Shown: positions 19,821 to 33,614 of the stretch, piece after piece
How the letters are laid out: each line of letters starts with the position of its first letter
How positions within the stretch are numbered: position 1 is the stretch's first letter
DNA from: Isoetes taiwanensis
Taxonomy: Eukaryota; Streptophyta; Lycopodiopsida; Isoetales; Isoetaceae
Assembly (NCBI GenBank): GCA_021234155.1
Contig: JAJEKV010000011.1
Coordinates: 13,617,255 to 13,681,254 of the forward strand
Direction of reading: 5' to 3'
DNA length: 64,000 bases
Program-made: the position numbers and the translations under genes
Notes under the pieces: generated by a model
Seen by the model: the letters and a program-made list of their open reading frames with translations, nothing else
What the model was told of the DNA's origin: nothing
The model's database searches: none

Positions 19821-20835
19821 CAGCGCCCTTCTAGCTTTCTATGGATTTTTTTCAAGGCCTCAGATAGATTCGTAGCTTTCGTTTGAGTTTATTGCAAGCC
19901 TTTCGTCAAATATTCCTTTTTTTTTATGGTGCCAAGCTTTTTGCACAAGGATTTTGGTGGACAACATAACTCACCTACGGAAGTCTTTGCAGGTTGCAAC
20001 ACACTATTGAATTTTTTAACTATGCAAGGAGTAAAATAATAATAATAATCTCTTAGGTTATATAATGCTTCCCTTGATTTGTGAATTATCAACATCACAA
20101 AAAATAAGCTCCTCTATTTGCTGTATCCTGCAACTACCCCTGCAGCATTTGGCGCCAAAATAAAAATAGTCATCGGGAAGACTCCATTAAAGAAACAGAG
20201 TTTACATGACAGGCATCAGAATGAAAACTAGAGTAGGAAGATAAAACCATTGAAGATGGGACTTAATAGTCTACCTTTGGCAGTTGTTGACCAAAATGGT
20301 CCGCTTCCCCTTACCCATCGACATCTCTAAACTCAATAGAGTATCTGCAAAAAGCCTCTTGACCTAGCTGATCGAATTGAATTCCTTGACAAACGTAGAT
20401 ATACAGGCATATATAATGCTAATTGTTGATTCCCTAAAAATTCGTATTGCCATGACCAAGCCATGCGACTCTACTATTCATACCGATTTTCCTGACTACT
20501 TAACCAGTTAAATATCCTAGACTAGCAGGTCCAGTAGGCCCAAGTTCAGAGACCCGTTCCATGTCGATACTCTAATCTATGATGTCAAAACATGACTTTG
20601 AACTATGATTTAAGCCACTTCACTCTCCGACCATGAAGGGCAACCCTCCGTGCGTAGCACCTTGTTTAATTTCGAATAGTTATATCTAGGTTTTGGACAA
20701 CCATATTTTTAGAAGACGTATAGAGTATACGTAACTCTTTCAGTTTTTATACGTTAGAGATTTCTTTACCAAGAACATCTTATTTATTTACTTGTAAAAT
20801 CTAAGAGAAGGTTATTGCTCATAGTTTGTCGTCTC
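19821..20835. other. gene-free stretch
   Basis: AT-rich DNA with a short ATA microsatellite near 20035-20050. No gene, RNA or clear repeat recognised. Confidence 0.4.
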
Positions 20836-22118
20836 CTCTCTAAAACTTTTAGCATAGACATTCTGGATAGACTAGACCCATATGTCCATCAATATAATGA
20901 CATTCAATAATACATGCAGGACATATCATACTAGTTGGAGATTTCAATGCCTGTACTGATGTGGCACAGTTGGTAATGTTTAGCCTTGCAACACAGCTTA
21001 TGGCAGCTTGACAATGAAGAGGCTATATGGCAATGCATATCAGCTGAAAGGCATCATTCTTTATGCAGTTTGGGAGGCAGCTACACAAAACCAAATGTGT
21101 AATATCTTTGACTTGATCAGGCACAGTTGGTAATGTTTAGCCTTGCAACATAGCGTATGGCAGCTTGACAAGGAAGACGCTATATGGCAATGCATATCGG
21201 CCGAAAGGCATCATTCTTTATGCAGTTTGGGAGGCAGCTACACCAAACCAAATGTGTAATATCTTTGACTTGATCATTTGCAATAGTCTCTCAAAGTGGC
21301 CATCCTCCGCTTCCTACAATTGTCAACAGGAGAATCAAGGTGGAGGGTCTAGTGTTGTAGACTATATCCTTGTAGCAGAGCAGGATCTTCATCTAATCAC
21401 ACATATGCAAGTAGGAACAAATAGCAGAGACCCTCAACCGCAAGTATTTGATTAGAGATGAAAGAAGGCCTAGTTCCATTTAGCTAGGAAACCATCATAT
21501 CATCATATGTATTGATATTCTATATCAATATATTCTTTATTCGTTTTGTCCCGAATGACAAAATAAAATGGCCTATGCTAAACTAATATTTGAGTATAAC
21601 ATTGAAGGACAATTCTACTATCATAGAGTTGCCAATGGTCCCGCTTTATAATGACCACATACAACAAAATATTTAATTGTAAGCATGGTGGACATGTTTA
21701 TCAATAATCTCTAGGTTAAATGAGCACAAAAAAGAAATAAAACCATCTTGTTTTGATTCCTAACTTCAAATACTGGGAGCAAAGGTGTGGCATGAATTTC
21801 AATAGCTTTAGTAATAGTAAAGGGGGTGGACAGTTTGGCGTGCCTATTTTTCAACAAACTAAAGGAACTATTGACCTAATAAAAATGAGGGATGGAAAAG
21901 ATGAGGAATAGATCAAATTTAATCGACTCTATTGATATGATAGTTTTGTCGGCGTGCAAGACCAATGGTTGCTGGACTAAAACATAAGATGAAATTCCAT
22001 CACCTTTTTTTTGAATCATTGCGTATCTTTCCACCTTCTTTTCCTCACCTATTACTTATCTTTCCACTTCAGTTATTCATGTTCAAAACGATATTCTCTT
22101 ACTCATATTCCATCCATC
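20836..22118 (+). repeat. LINE-endonuclease-bearing repeat, copy A
   Basis: The segment begins CTAAAACTTTTAGCATAGAC and is repeated at 48041-49270. It encodes ILVGDFNACTD (20928-20960), the GDFN motif of the AP-endonuclease of plant LINEs, and downstream GGSSVVDYILVAEQDLHLIT (about 21345-21400), the conserved SxVDYxL motif. The frames are broken. Inside lies a 157-bp direct tandem duplication (20963-21119 and 21120-21276) absent from copy B. After about 21460 no coding signal remains. Its 3' edge at 22118 meets the LINE reverse-transcriptase fragment. Confidence 0.8.
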
Positions 22119-22276
22119 ATGTTCATATACGCAGATGATGTGGACCTCCTAGCCCACACCCCGGATGCCATGCAGCAGCACCTACATGCCCTGGATAGTT
22201 TATGTCAGGCCACTGAAATGAGGGTCAATCTGGCGAAGACTAAGGTCTTGCTTGTCTCATCTTCACGGCCGCCAAT
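22119..22276 (+). pseudogene. LINE reverse transcriptase, first part (interrupted)
   Basis: This encodes IYADDVDLLAHTPDAMQQHL and later EMRVNLAKTKVLL, the catalytic YADD box and the following helix region of a non-LTR reverse transcriptase. The frame is cut at 22272-22276 (CCAAT) by the large LTR insertion. The LINE resumes at 46856. The N-terminal fingers of the RT are missing, so the copy was already truncated or rearranged. Confidence 0.85.
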
Positions 22277-23829
22277 TGTGACGGCCCCAGCTCATATACG
22301 ATGCCCCGATCGTATACAAACTGGAGATCATCCCTCAAACCAGCATCTGCTCGCTGACATGAGGCCGTCCACCTAACATCGGGCCCTTGATGGTGGCCAA
22401 GAACCCGACGGGGAAGAATGGACGTGTCATTCATCCCGTCTCCCTCGGGATCGACCTAGCTGCGGAAGCGTGAACAAAACATGAGCACATGACATCAATC
22501 AACAATAACATACCCACCTCGAAGGGTGGTCCACCATATCACAGTAGCTGCAACAACACATCAGTACATCAACATAACATGGGGAAACCCTACCCGTGCT
22601 CGCACTCATGGGGAAAGACCGACGGCTTGGGGTCTCCGTGTAGCAATGCATGCAATTCATGGCAAATGGATTTGGTCGGGCATAGGAACATGGTCGCTGG
22701 GTAGTCCACTCCATCCGCCCTCTCCTCCGCATACTTTGCGATATAGGTCAAAAGTATTGAGCCCCGACCGTAGCCTGCCGGGTGAATAGCCAGAGGGGCT
22801 ACTACTACTGGGTTGCATCTCCCCAGTCCCGATGAGGCAGGAGGAGATCACTCTCCTCCAGAAGGTTCATGCTAATCACGGGCGAGCTAGAGAGCCACTG
22901 CTCGATAATGACTTGAACTCACACGGAAGATGACGCATCACCCCACGAAAGTGAGCCCATACCTTGCCCTCACGCAGGCTGTGGTATTAGGCCTAGCTCA
23001 CGCGTTCCCGGCCGTCGGCCGCGCCCATGGATCAACCGTGATTAGACAAGCCCTCCCTTGTCGGCCGGTCTAGCTCCGCCACCCACAACAAAGGGCTCTT
23101 ATGCACAAAGCCGCATTAATTGGGAATTAATGGGCTAAAACTAGGATCATACAACTACTTGGGCTCTGGGTCTCTACCCCCCTTCCCAATACACAAGAGT
23201 GGCGCATAGAATGTCAAAACATCATCACAACAGAACTGAAAATAATAGAATACATCTATTCTAATCTACCTAATCATACATGGTTAGGTTCCTTTGTTAT
23301 GTCTATCATTCTTAGGCTATAGGAGTCGCCTATAGCTAAGAATGGATGCTAAACCCATCGAAGAGGCCCGATAACCGGATCTACCTATTGAATCAACCAC
23401 CCACCCGCATCTTGGCCGGCTCCCACTCCTCCGATGGCGCCCATGCCGCCGATCTCGAAGTCCGCTGATCTTGGATCGAAAGCCGCAACCCGAGATCCGA
23501 CTTCTATGCTCCCCTTCAGCGGAAATGCATCCTCTCGGCCGCTCCAATCCAAACTCGTGGGTCGAGAACCGAAAGGGTTTCCCTTTTAGGGTTTATGCCC
23601 CTTTATCCCCACGAATTTAGGGCTGGTCCCTTTGGTCAATGGGTCATTGCCACGCAGGCAAAAGGGATTATATTCACATGTTGCTTTAACATGTGCAATA
23701 TAATGGTTCACAAGGTCGCACCCTAGGGTACTACCCTTTTGCCGCCGTACATGTCGCCCGAGTCGACATGTACTAGTGATGTGTCAAGATAATATACGAT
23801 TCATACCGTATGTTATGCTGAACGCCACA
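22277..23829 (-). repeat. 3' LTR of the outer element (left copy)
   Basis: It matches 45284-46850. On the plus strand it starts TGTGACGGCCCCAGCTC and ends ATGCTGAACGCCACA. It differs from the right copy mostly by C/T changes and by CAG/CTG versus CG indels. The open frames inside it are not genes. Confidence 0.93.
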
Positions 23830-23842
23830 TTCTCCCCACCTT
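23830..23842 (-). other. polypurine tract of the outer element
   Basis: On the minus strand the sequence AAGGTGGGGAGAA lies directly before the LTR, as needed for priming plus-strand cDNA. It is almost the same as the tract of the nested element (AAGGAGGGGAGAA at 43332-43344). Confidence 0.8.
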
Positions 23843-23930
23843 GAATTGATGTCGTCCCGCAAAGATCGAGAGTCCCCCACCTTGGGCTCTTCCTGTTCTG
23901 CAACCAACTTGATGCATACAATTTATTACT

Positions 23931-24407
23931 ATTATACTTACACATTTATTAAGATTACCTTAAGGTAATATTTTTAAATCATTATTATGCCATTACATTA
24001 TCAAATAACTTGTCAAATCGTAACTTCTATTAAAACAAGGTACTTATTAGTTTCTGTTATCACAACATTTAGTTTATCACAATTTAACACTTTCATATAC
24101 AATTATTATTTAAGGTATTCTTCATTCCTTGCAACACATTCCAACAAAATTTGTGTTGCAAGTCTACGCACACACTTACTATCTTAATTATTATAATTAC
24201 TCTAAGGTAATGTTTAAGACATTACTGTACTATTTTATTATCCAATTAACTTATGACTTCATAACTTAATCCACGCAAGGTAATTATTGCCCTTACTTAA
24301 TACAATATTTAAGTTTATCAAAGTTTATCAATTTCATACAAAATTTACACTTCTAAGGTACTCTTCATCCCTTGCAACACATTATAACAAAATTTGTGTT
24401 GCAAGTC
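23931..24407. repeat. two tandem ~250-bp AT-rich repeats
   Basis: Blocks with CTTGCAACACATT, CAACAAAATTTGTGTTGCAAGTC and AAGGTAAT occur twice (about 23931-24168 and 24186-24407). Each contains a small palindrome around GCAACAC/GTGTTGC. They lie just inside the 3' LTR of the outer element. Confidence 0.75.
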
Positions 24408-26490
24408 TTTGTAGCTCGACCTCCTCGCCCTCCGGAGCGCTCTATTGGCCCGCAGGTCGTCACTACGTTATAACCATTTTAATTATTAATAAAATTTTGG
24501 TTATATGGTGACCACCCCACCTATCTACATGGATGCATGGCTAATCTCCCAAATAGGAAGAAGAGGGTGAATCTTCCATTATGGTCCGGGAGACAGCCCC
24601 CTATATGCCTATATGCCAGCCATGCCTACACCCTAGTTGCCCGGCGTGGAGGATAGGTCCTTCCCGTATATGGGCGTGAAGACCCGATTCCTCCTATCAA
24701 AGCATATATGGGGCTAGAGGTGCTTTTCCTATCAATGCATTCCCTCAATGACCTCCTTTCTTCTCGAGGTCGCCTACCTCCGGGAACAGTAGACTTTCTA
24801 ATCTACCTTCCACTCATCCAAGCGGAAACGCCATGCCTACATTGACATTACACCACGCCCCCTAGAGATCACCGCAGTAATCTCATCATCGGTAGCAACG
24901 CATGCAACCCCACCCTCATAGGTTGCATGCGTAGATTATACTTAACTACACATGAAATTAATCTAAACACAAATCGACATGCCCGAGCCGATTTTTGCTG
25001 GCTCCCTTTAATGCATGTGATTAACATAATTACCTTAACGTAATATTTATGAATTAACGTTATCATAGCATCGGATACATTACTTCCGATAGTACAATTA
25101 TATTTACTCTAAGCTTTACAATATTTAATTACTTTTAGATTATGATTATTTAAACAATAACCCCGATTTTAGACCTATTGTTACATAGAGAAGGTTTTAG
25201 TTATCATACACAAGAATTAGATGTGCTTCTTATTCTCTTCCTTGGGTCTTGCATTACCCTTGGAAGTATATCCCTAAGATGCGCTTAAGTATATCCGAAT
25301 TCTATTTTCTATTTATATTTATAAGGACCTCGAGGTCATATAGCTATCCTTGGAAGGAATTGCATCCCCACTAGGATTAATTAACATGCTAACTCACATT
25401 ATCATTGTTATTTAACTTATTTCCGTGATGATACATATACGCACATCAATTTCTATGCGCTTATTAGGATCTATATTTAACTTATCTATATGACACATTA
25501 AAGCTTATAATACATGCACACCTTACCTAAGGCTAGAACGCATCCACCCATTGAGTCGGGCGTTGAGTAATTTGGAGATGACTTGGTCGTTGCATTGCTC
25601 CCATAGTTTTGCTCCACTTCATTGGTGTAGTTAGCTACTACGCCGGGCCTCGCACGCTGAAGGCCTCCCCGAGCCTAAGGTATCTATCTATTTTACGCTC
25701 TATTCGCTTCGGCCATTGCCGGAGTGAACTCTATTCTACGGGTCGGTCAATTCGATGCAAGTACGTTCAATCCTGAGATTGAGCCCTCCCACTTTCTTTG
25801 AAAAGAAAATGGTCCTGCACCCCTTCAATGGTGTTGTACACAACGTCATATTTATTCTCTCCCCTTAAGAGGTTATACACTTCTTATTTAGCGCATTAAT
25901 TTACTAGCCTTAGCTGACATATATAACCATCTAAGATGGATATACATATTATGTTATCATTTATTTCAATATAGCTATGGGTTACCTACTTAGTTAGAAC
26001 GATTCTAAACCACAAGGTTTTGTCATCATGACAATTCCTTTTGTCTCAAAAGGCTATTTGATTACTATAATTCTTATTTTAGATGTACCTTACATGTATT
26101 ATTCTTTTGTATTCTAGAGATTCCCCCTTTCTTAGTTATTTAAACTCTTGGAATATTCCTACCAATCGAATTGATGCCATCGTAACAAGTTGGCCGGACT
26201 TGTTAGATTACTTCTTTTCTTTTGGTTGGATTATTCTTTTGGAGGCACTAGCTTTATACATGGTCAACAATTATCCTAGTAATGATTTCTTCTTAGCGAG
26301 GTGATCAATCTCACCAAGTGGTTTCAATACGTTGGATGTCTGTTAACAATCGTGTATAATTTTAGACACTCCTATGCGTTTCCTTCCCAATCCTTACGCT
26401 TAGCTCAATATTGGGGCAATCCTTTCAGCGAGAATATCTGGAAGTGCCTTCTAATCCCAATATGGATGTTACTGTCTATACATTTAATCT
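24408..26490. other. AT-rich internal region of the outer element
   Basis: I see no domain on either strand. Short AGGTAAT and TTAACGT motifs recur. Its position corresponds to where pol would lie in an autonomous relative, but no RT, protease or integrase motif was found. Confidence 0.45.
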
Positions 26491-29400
26491 ACTAGGCCCC
26501 ATGGCCTTAGATCCCTGAGCTTGCTAGAAGCTCATCCACTCTTTGCCTGCTTGAAGTTGCAAGGTACGTTCTTCCGAGTCGCTCGATACTTCAGTCTCCT
26601 TGACGGTGGCTCCCCTTTGATGTAGAGGTTGACTTTGTTCATTTAGAAACCTCTCCTTGCTGGTCCTTGATGGTGTAGTTGGTCACTTGAAATCTTCCAT
26701 GCCGCTTTTCAAAAGCCTGAAGGTGGCGCCGTTGAAAAAGATCTTTCATCTTGAACTCTTTGTCTTGGCAGCTAAAGGACGACTCTATATCCGATATTGT
26801 TTCCTCGACTCCATCGACGTCTCATACATCGAGTCCTCTTGTCGTTATCGCGTTGCCCGAAGAGTGTTGAAGATGTTGATTGCTTCACCCCTGCAAATTG
26901 CCTGACATCTCTTCGTTTGATTTGTTACGCTATGGGAGGGAAGAAATAACAAGGGAACTATACATGCAAAGCATATAGCTTACATAATTACCATTACTAA
27001 TAGAGCTATTAAGTCCCCTTGTGCCTCCGCTCGAAGTTGCACACCTACTCCTTGGTAATGTCATCCGGTGTTCCTCCCGGTGGCATGGTGTTGACGATCT
27101 ATATCCTCCTATTTGTACGTCAGCTCGTACTCCGGGGTAACTTGTTGATATACTTGGGCCCTCCGATGTTTGTCGGCTATGGCACAACACGCTTTGCATC
27201 ACATTCTAACTAAAGGTGTGCTGGTCGTTGATGCTTCGACATTTCGTCCGCCCCGATTACGTCCTCGGCTGTAATTGTTTCCCCTTCATGATACTTGAAG
27301 CTATTTGAGGCGCCTCTTGAGGCCGCGGCGCTTGGCGCTTCCTTTGGCTATACTCCTGCGGAGTTGTTCTCTTCTACGCTTGTTCTTTGAATCGTCGATC
27401 CTTGGGTTCACCAAGTTGCATGCAAGTCCGCGTGCAAGTCATCGGCTTCGCCTTTGCCTCACCTAGTTGGTTCTCCATCGAGCTTCCAATCTTTCTTGCT
27501 GATCCCCTCGATCACCGGCTTGGGCGTTGTCACGTTCCCGATTAACTGCTATGCCGTCTTCTTGTCTTGAGGTACCCTCCGTGGTTTTGATTGTGCCCGT
27601 CGGTTTTGATCCTCTTGTTGCCTCTAGAAAGCTCTTGGAAGAAGTCGGTTGCTAACACTTCTCCAAATTTTCAGTTCGACCTTTGTCCCTCTATGCATGC
27701 CGGTCTCTCCGTCAAGTAAAGCTTCATGGCTCTCCTCCCTGGCGGCTATATTGTCGGGGTGATGGATCCTTATATTTGCGCAGCTTGACCCTTGAGTTGA
27801 AGAAGTACCGCGCCTTAGATATAGTCTTGTCGTTGAATAGCCTGGCTATTATCTTGAACTCTCTTTTTGCCGAAGGTGCTTCAGTTGCTATCCTTGTCGT
27901 TAAGGTGTCGAGTGCTTCTATCTTGGGCGTTTGATGTCCCTCGTGTCGGAGATACGATCGGCTTCTTTTCTTCTAATTACTGGTAGGAGTACCTGACGAA
28001 GCCATCACTTAGTTGTTGAAGGCATATCTCCTCGTCGCAGTGCCTTTCGTAAGTGCCTCTCCATCTAATACACGTGTCATAGCGCATCACCCTATATTAC
28101 CACAAGGTGGAATTATGGTTGTCGAGATGTTGCCTTCCTAGTTGGCTCGTTGATGTAGGGTCGTTCCTCCTTCTATTGTTGAGGCCACTTGTGTCATAAG
28201 TTCGTCAAGTGTTGCCGCTGCCACAAGAGGTAGTGGTGCACCCTGACGATGTCCTGGTGCAGTAGCGATGATGATCTTGACATGACCGGTGTTGTCTCTT
28301 ATTCTGACATTGGCTGGACGAGCGGTCTTCTACTTGAGGGCACTTCCCGAAGTGTTTGAAGTCGAAGGTTTGCTTGGGCTCTGGTCGTTTCTCCCTCGTA
28401 CTTGCTCTTCCATTTTGATCTTGGGCTATAGTTGTGCTTCCTTGCTTCCTCATTTGGTAGTCGAAGTGAAGGAGCTTTCTGATCTAAGCGCTAAATCCGT
28501 AAAACATGACTTTAAACTCATGTTTCTACACTATATCTGTGAGCACCCGAGATATACAATAGACATATACGCATTTACATTGGGATTTTAATTCATCCAC
28601 TTTTTTAAAACAACTACGAAGATCTACTTAAATGTTTATACTCCTTTAGGGTTTCCCCTCCTCCTATCGCGTTTGATCCTTCGGTTTTGCTACATCTTCT
28701 TCGCTCGCTGACCCCGGATTCCTTGAGATGCCGCTACTATTGTTGAGCTTCATGTCCGATCCGGAGCTTCGTCACCCCAAGTTGCGAAGAGTGTTCGCCG
28801 ATGTGATCCCTTGAAAAAGATGCTCCTCCTTAATGTGTATGTTCCGCCGTAAGGAATGCGGTGACCGCCAACGCCCCTCAGTATGCGTTGTCTCGTTGCA
28901 AGGTTGCCGATGTGCGGTGCCATTGATCGGTTGATCACCCGGCCGCTGGTCGGGCGTTCTTGAATGTCTTCAAGCTCGAGATCGTGGGTGGTGGGCGTGC
29001 ATTGTCATTCCTCCGTAGGTTGAATTCCCGAAAGCGCGCGCTTGATTGGGCTTTGCTTCATTCCGAGGTGCCTCTCCCCGTGCTTGGAAGTGTGGTCATC
29101 TCCATTGCACCTATCCTAGCTTCTTCCTCGTTGCCTTTGCGTGATTTGTACCTCGGCTGGGTAGGTCGTCTCCTCCGTCCCTTGGATCCTATCCATTCGA
29201 GTCTCGCACTCCTTGGCTGACGTAGTAAAGTCGTCCTTCCTTTGCTTTCTAGGTGTTTCTGGGTCCGGAATTCTTGTTTGAGCGGAATATTCTCCTCCTT
29301 GATCTTGCCTCTAATGCTGATATAGGCCTTCAAGTCGGAGATGTTCCTTGATATGCGTCTCCTCCCCCTCATGGTCTCCTACCTTTTGGAACCGATGAAA

Positions 29401-29690
29401 GTTCTCCTGCTGGTGCAAGGGAGCTGGAAAGCTCGTCCGGGTCAGCCTTAGGTGCTTTATGGTTGCCTAGCTTGGTTGCTTCTTTTGTTGATGTTGCATG
29501 ACATTCGCTTGAGCTGCTGGACTGCAAGGTGGTGGTTGTCTTCCCTCCGGTTTCTATACGCTCCTGTGTCGCCATGACTTCTCTCCTCGATGGAAGATTA
29601 TGCCCTCTGGCCCTAGCTCGTGATGCTAATGTGGCATTGCTGTCTAACGTCTTCCTGCACCTATATTTTGCTGCCTTGCATTCTTCCATT
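26490..29690 (-). pseudogene. degenerate gag-like coding region of the outer element
   Basis: The minus strand shows stretches of coherent, hydrophilic, Ser/Lys/Glu-rich protein in changing frames: TVKETEVSSDSEERTLQLQA (near 26530-26600), KQTFDFKHFGKCPQVEDRSS (28205-28453) and KEATKLGNHKAPKADPDELS (29369-29689). This composition suits a gag or structural protein. No capsid motif or CCHC knuckle could be confirmed and frameshifts are frequent. Plus-strand open frames here have no support. Function is unassigned. Confidence 0.4.
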
Positions 29691-30761
29691 TGAAACTCAT
29701 GTGCGTCGAGCTGGTGAAGGCGTCAAGATCCTCTTTCTGATGTGAGCTCGTGGACGTGGTAGCCGGGAGGTTGACATCTAGACGATTCTTGATGCCGTTA
29801 GTTACCAATTATTCTTCCCATTTGATGAAGATTGATGATAGGCCTAAGTGGTGTCCTGTTCTACTCGCTTGTCGGGCTTGAGGTGTTTGTCGTTGTGCTT
29901 TCCTCTCTTGGGTCCCGCCTTTTCGGTCTCCTCTCCTTATCTATCTACATCGGCCGGGACCTTGATGTCTTCAAGAAGTTGCCTCTAGCTCTTCTACGTG
30001 GCTCGCCCTCAGACCCTCGAAAGCAACGCCAGATATATTCTAGAGTCTAAGGATCCACTTGAAGGGCTCTCCTACAATATTTTGGGCTCTATGAGCAAGC
30101 AAGATGGCTCGAAAGCAAAGATTATCGAGACATGTCTATAATCTCCAAGTCTATGGACATTAGGACGTGTGGTATGGTATGATGTGAGGGTTGTTTTTCA
30201 AATCTCCATGATGTTTGAGGCATACTCTAAGGTCCTATCAAAGTTGGTTTGGGGAGTCCAAATCTCTACACACCTGAGTGACTTGGGCAGCTCTAGACTC
30301 TAGCTCCTTTCTAGGTATCCTGGCAATAGGGAGTGTGAATGTGGCAGCTGTATAGGTCAAACTCTATTAGAAGGACACAAAATTAGGTCAATGTTTATGC
30401 TTTTGGCATGAGCAGAGGTGACGTACCAACAGTTGGACTTCGGTTGCTATGCTGAGGTTTAGATGACTATAACAAAGGGGTGTTCTTGGGCACTTCTACC
30501 TTGGAGTAAGGCATCAGCTTTGGGCCGAGAGCAATACTTGTGAGGTACTAATGGGGTATGCTTCTATTTACAAACAAACTACAGTTTGGAAAAACAATTC
30601 AAGGGTTTGAGCAATTTTGGTCATTTTGAGCTGGGGTTTGACATTTCTAGCCTAATTTGAGGTCATAAATGGATTCTAGGCTGTCTAACGGTCCTATTGC
30701 AACAAATTTCAAGCGATTTGGAGCTCTGTAGCTCAAGTTATGGGGTTTGAAAAATTGGACG
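29691..30761. other. outer-element leader, no gene seen
   Basis: Lies between the gag-like remnant and the hairpin array. No domain recognised on either strand. Confidence 0.4.
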
Positions 30762-31815
30762 CCTCTAAGAGTGCGCGAGGGAGGTGTTAGGTTGGGACCT
30801 AAGTGGCCTCTGGCGCACTCTTGGAGTTGTTGGCCTATCTCTGTCTAATGGATGCCAAGAATCCGCTGGGAGGGGTAATTTCCTATTAGTTTTCTTCCTA
30901 GATGCAAGTTTCTTTGTTTATTACTATGTTTGGAGCAAGTAGGGCTAATCAAGGCCCCAGCTTGGTCGGGATGACTCTAAGAGTGCGAGGGAGGGGGTTA
31001 GGTTGGGACCTAACTATGCTCAAGCAAGACTCTTGGAGTCGTTGGTCAAAATATCGCATTTGCTCCGATCTAATACTGTACCTAATGAATGCACATTTTT
31101 AAACGACTATATATCTTTATTATTCGAATTTTTCATACATCACATATAAACCTGTTAGTTACAAAAAGCAGCTTGTGTTCTATTTATCTGTCCTCTTGAT
31201 GTACTTTGCCAGTCTCATGTCTTTCGGTGTCTTTTGCGTGGAGCGTGCACGCTAATGAGTCTTCAAAGTGTTGCACGACCTCCATCTCTGCCTTGCTTAA
31301 TTTCTTGGTTTGTTGATGAAATCCTCCATATCTCGAATCGAAGCTAGGTCTTCTTCAACTATTTTCTCTCGAACCCCTCTAAGCATGCGCGAGGAGGGTG
31401 TTAGGTCCAGACCTAACTATGCCCTGGCGCACCCTTAGAGGTGTTGTCCCTTTCTGCTCTAAACTTATCCAATTTACACAATTTAACATGCGTTTCCCAC
31501 TAATTCAAGTATTTTGAGCAAGATTCTATTATTACTTTTACCCTTTGAGTAATTTATGATCAATTTTTGAGGTCACTTTTAGGGACGACTCTAAGAGTGC
31601 GCGAGGAGGGGGTTAGGTCGGGGCCTAACTATACTCTGGCGCACTCTTGGAGGCATTGTTCCAAAAGTGACTTGTACTTAATGTTTTTCGATGTTTTAAC
31701 ATATAATTCTAGCTATTTCGAGCTTTTTAATTGGGATTTCATCTTTTATTTTACCATTTGGAGTTCCTAAGGCCAAGTTCTAGGGTTCATATGGGGTGAC
31801 CACTCTAAGAGTGCG
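30762..31815 (-). repeat. array of palindromic hairpins in the outer-element leader
   Basis: Five related palindromes of about 67 bases occur at 30762-30826, 30973-31040, 31375-31443, 31587-31653, and a fifth split by the nested insertion (31801-31815 plus 44967-45024). Each has arms CCTCTAAGAGTGCGC and GCGCACTCTTGGAGG and an inner stem TTAGGT/ACCTAA. Spacing is about 210 bases, with one gap of about 400. In the minus orientation they sit between the primer binding site and the gag-like region, the usual place of packaging or translation-control structures. Confidence 0.85.
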
Positions 31816-33417
31816 TGTGACGTTCCACGTATTTATACGGTCTACGTCACGTATTCATACGAGGCACGTACAAATACAAGCACGTCACCCCCCCTAAAGG
31901 TACGCTACCATGGGAGTATGGGAACGTGATTGCAACCTAAGGGGTTACCTTACAATGGATTAAATTAGCTATACTAATTTAACACAGTAATAATAATAAC
32001 CTATAACTTAGGAAGTGGGGCTAATTACCATTTGGGGAGGCGCCACCTGCTCCAATCGATTGGGGTGCATGGGGGTTGCCAAGTTTGGATGCCAACTTGA
32101 CCCCTATCCCTGGGATTGACTCCTCTAATCGACCAAGGAAGGCCGAGAGCCGAGCGCCATCGTCCACCGCAGAGAATCACCATACTAGTCGCCCCTCAGG
32201 CGTGCCAGCAAAATGAATTCCTAACTCCCCGGAGATGGAAGCCCCATGGAAATGAGTCCAGCCGAATTCGTAGGTGGCTATGTGAATTCTAGATAACGCT
32301 TGGTTGTGTCCGCTTTCTCTCTTCTCTTTGGGATTCAATCTAACCCTTGGTTATACAAACAAATTCTCTTTATATTCAATTCGGATTTCTACTCCGAGAG
32401 GATGAATTGTTAGCTCTTCGTTAAATCTGACTCAAAACGGGGATTATGGGGGTAGAGACCTCTGAACCATGTATTGTAGTATGCTCCTAGATAGCCCAAT
32501 AGAGTCCCATTAATTGCGGCGTGGCACAAGAACCCACCGGTCCTAGATGCTATGGTCCGGCTTAGCACCGCACAAGGAACACAAAGGTGACATGAGGGGT
32601 GGGGTCTTGCATGAGCATACATGGCTCCCGAGACTCCTACAAAGGCTAGGCCCGATAGCCGGTCCACGTGAGGGCCTGTATGGGTCCGACACTCCCCGGG
32701 TGGGAAGGTGTGATCCGTATGGAGCACCTTGCACTTTGAGTAGATTTAGGGCGCAGTAAGCTCTGCACGGATACGGGGGTCGCCGATGCGCACGTATTCT
32801 CTAGCTCGCCTGCGGAACCACCGTGATTCTCGAAGGGGACGCCTCGACCGCCTCATCGGACCAAAGGCGCCATGAACCCGAGTAGGCTCAAAGGGTGATT
32901 CCTCCTCAACCCTGCGTCTCCCAAGGCTATAGCAAAGCCATAGCATGAATTGACCCATCCGCAAAGTGTGCACGTGGAGGGGCGGATGGAGTGGACAACC
33001 CTAGCCGATGTTCTATTGCCCGCCAACGCCATGCCAAGATTCTGGCCTCGCTGATCTCTTGAGGCCTAGCCGTCGACGATCCTCACCGAGTCCGAGCCGG
33101 GTAGAACCCGGGTTCCGGTGTTTTCCTAGGATTAGATGCATATTCTATGCCGCTGGTATATTAGATGGATGCGCCACCCTTCGTGGTGGATATTTATGTA
33201 TATTCATGCCGTGGTGCTAACCCTTGTAATCATGCTTCCGCGACGTAGGAGTCCCATTGAAGGCGTAATGAATGACCCTTTCAGAAACCTTCTTTCGGCC
33301 TCATTTCATAGGTGGCCCAAAATGACGGAGGGCCCCGCCATGGTGAGATGTTCGCCATGGGAGGGGAAAGTCCCCGCATGTATACGTCCGAGGGTCGATA
33401 TATTCGGGAGCCACGCA
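31816..33417 (+). repeat. 5' LTR of the nested element
   Basis: It matches 43345-44966. It starts TGTGACGTTCCACGTATTT and ends GGGAGCCACGCA, where the other copy ends GGGAGCGTCACA. Differences are concentrated at CAG/CTG/CG sites, for example CCACCGCAG versus CCACCTGCAG and AGCCGAATTCG versus AGCCAGAATTCAG. Confidence 0.93.
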
Positions 33418-33428
33418 GGTATCAGAGC
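33418..33428 (+). other. primer binding site, initiator-Met tRNA type
   Basis: GGTATCAGAGC directly after the LTR equals the last 11 bases of the classical TGGTATCAGAGC site. The leading T is missing in this copy. Confidence 0.8.
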
Positions 33429-33614
33429 CGCGATTTCGGTTGTGCTCGAAATCATAGCACCGGCCAAACACTAACTCAGAAAGCACGCGGTAGTTAGGAG
33501 GAGGCTAAGTCAATGTGTCGCTAGTTCTCTTTGTTGTTTGGTTTGGTGTTAGGTTAAGTAAAGAAATTATAGCTTTGAAGTGGAGGGCCCAAGATTGGAG
33601 GCCTAACAGTGTCG

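Noticed and set aside
23936-24407. CRISPR-like array, because of spaced repeated blocks
   Set aside because: Only two diverged units of about 250 bases in a plant retroelement. Repeat and spacer lengths do not fit.
26657-29220. Plus-strand open frames in the outer element (26657-26905, 28289-28591, 28960-29220)
   Set aside because: The primer site and polypurine tract place this element on the minus strand, and the minus strand shows the more protein-like hydrophilic stretches.
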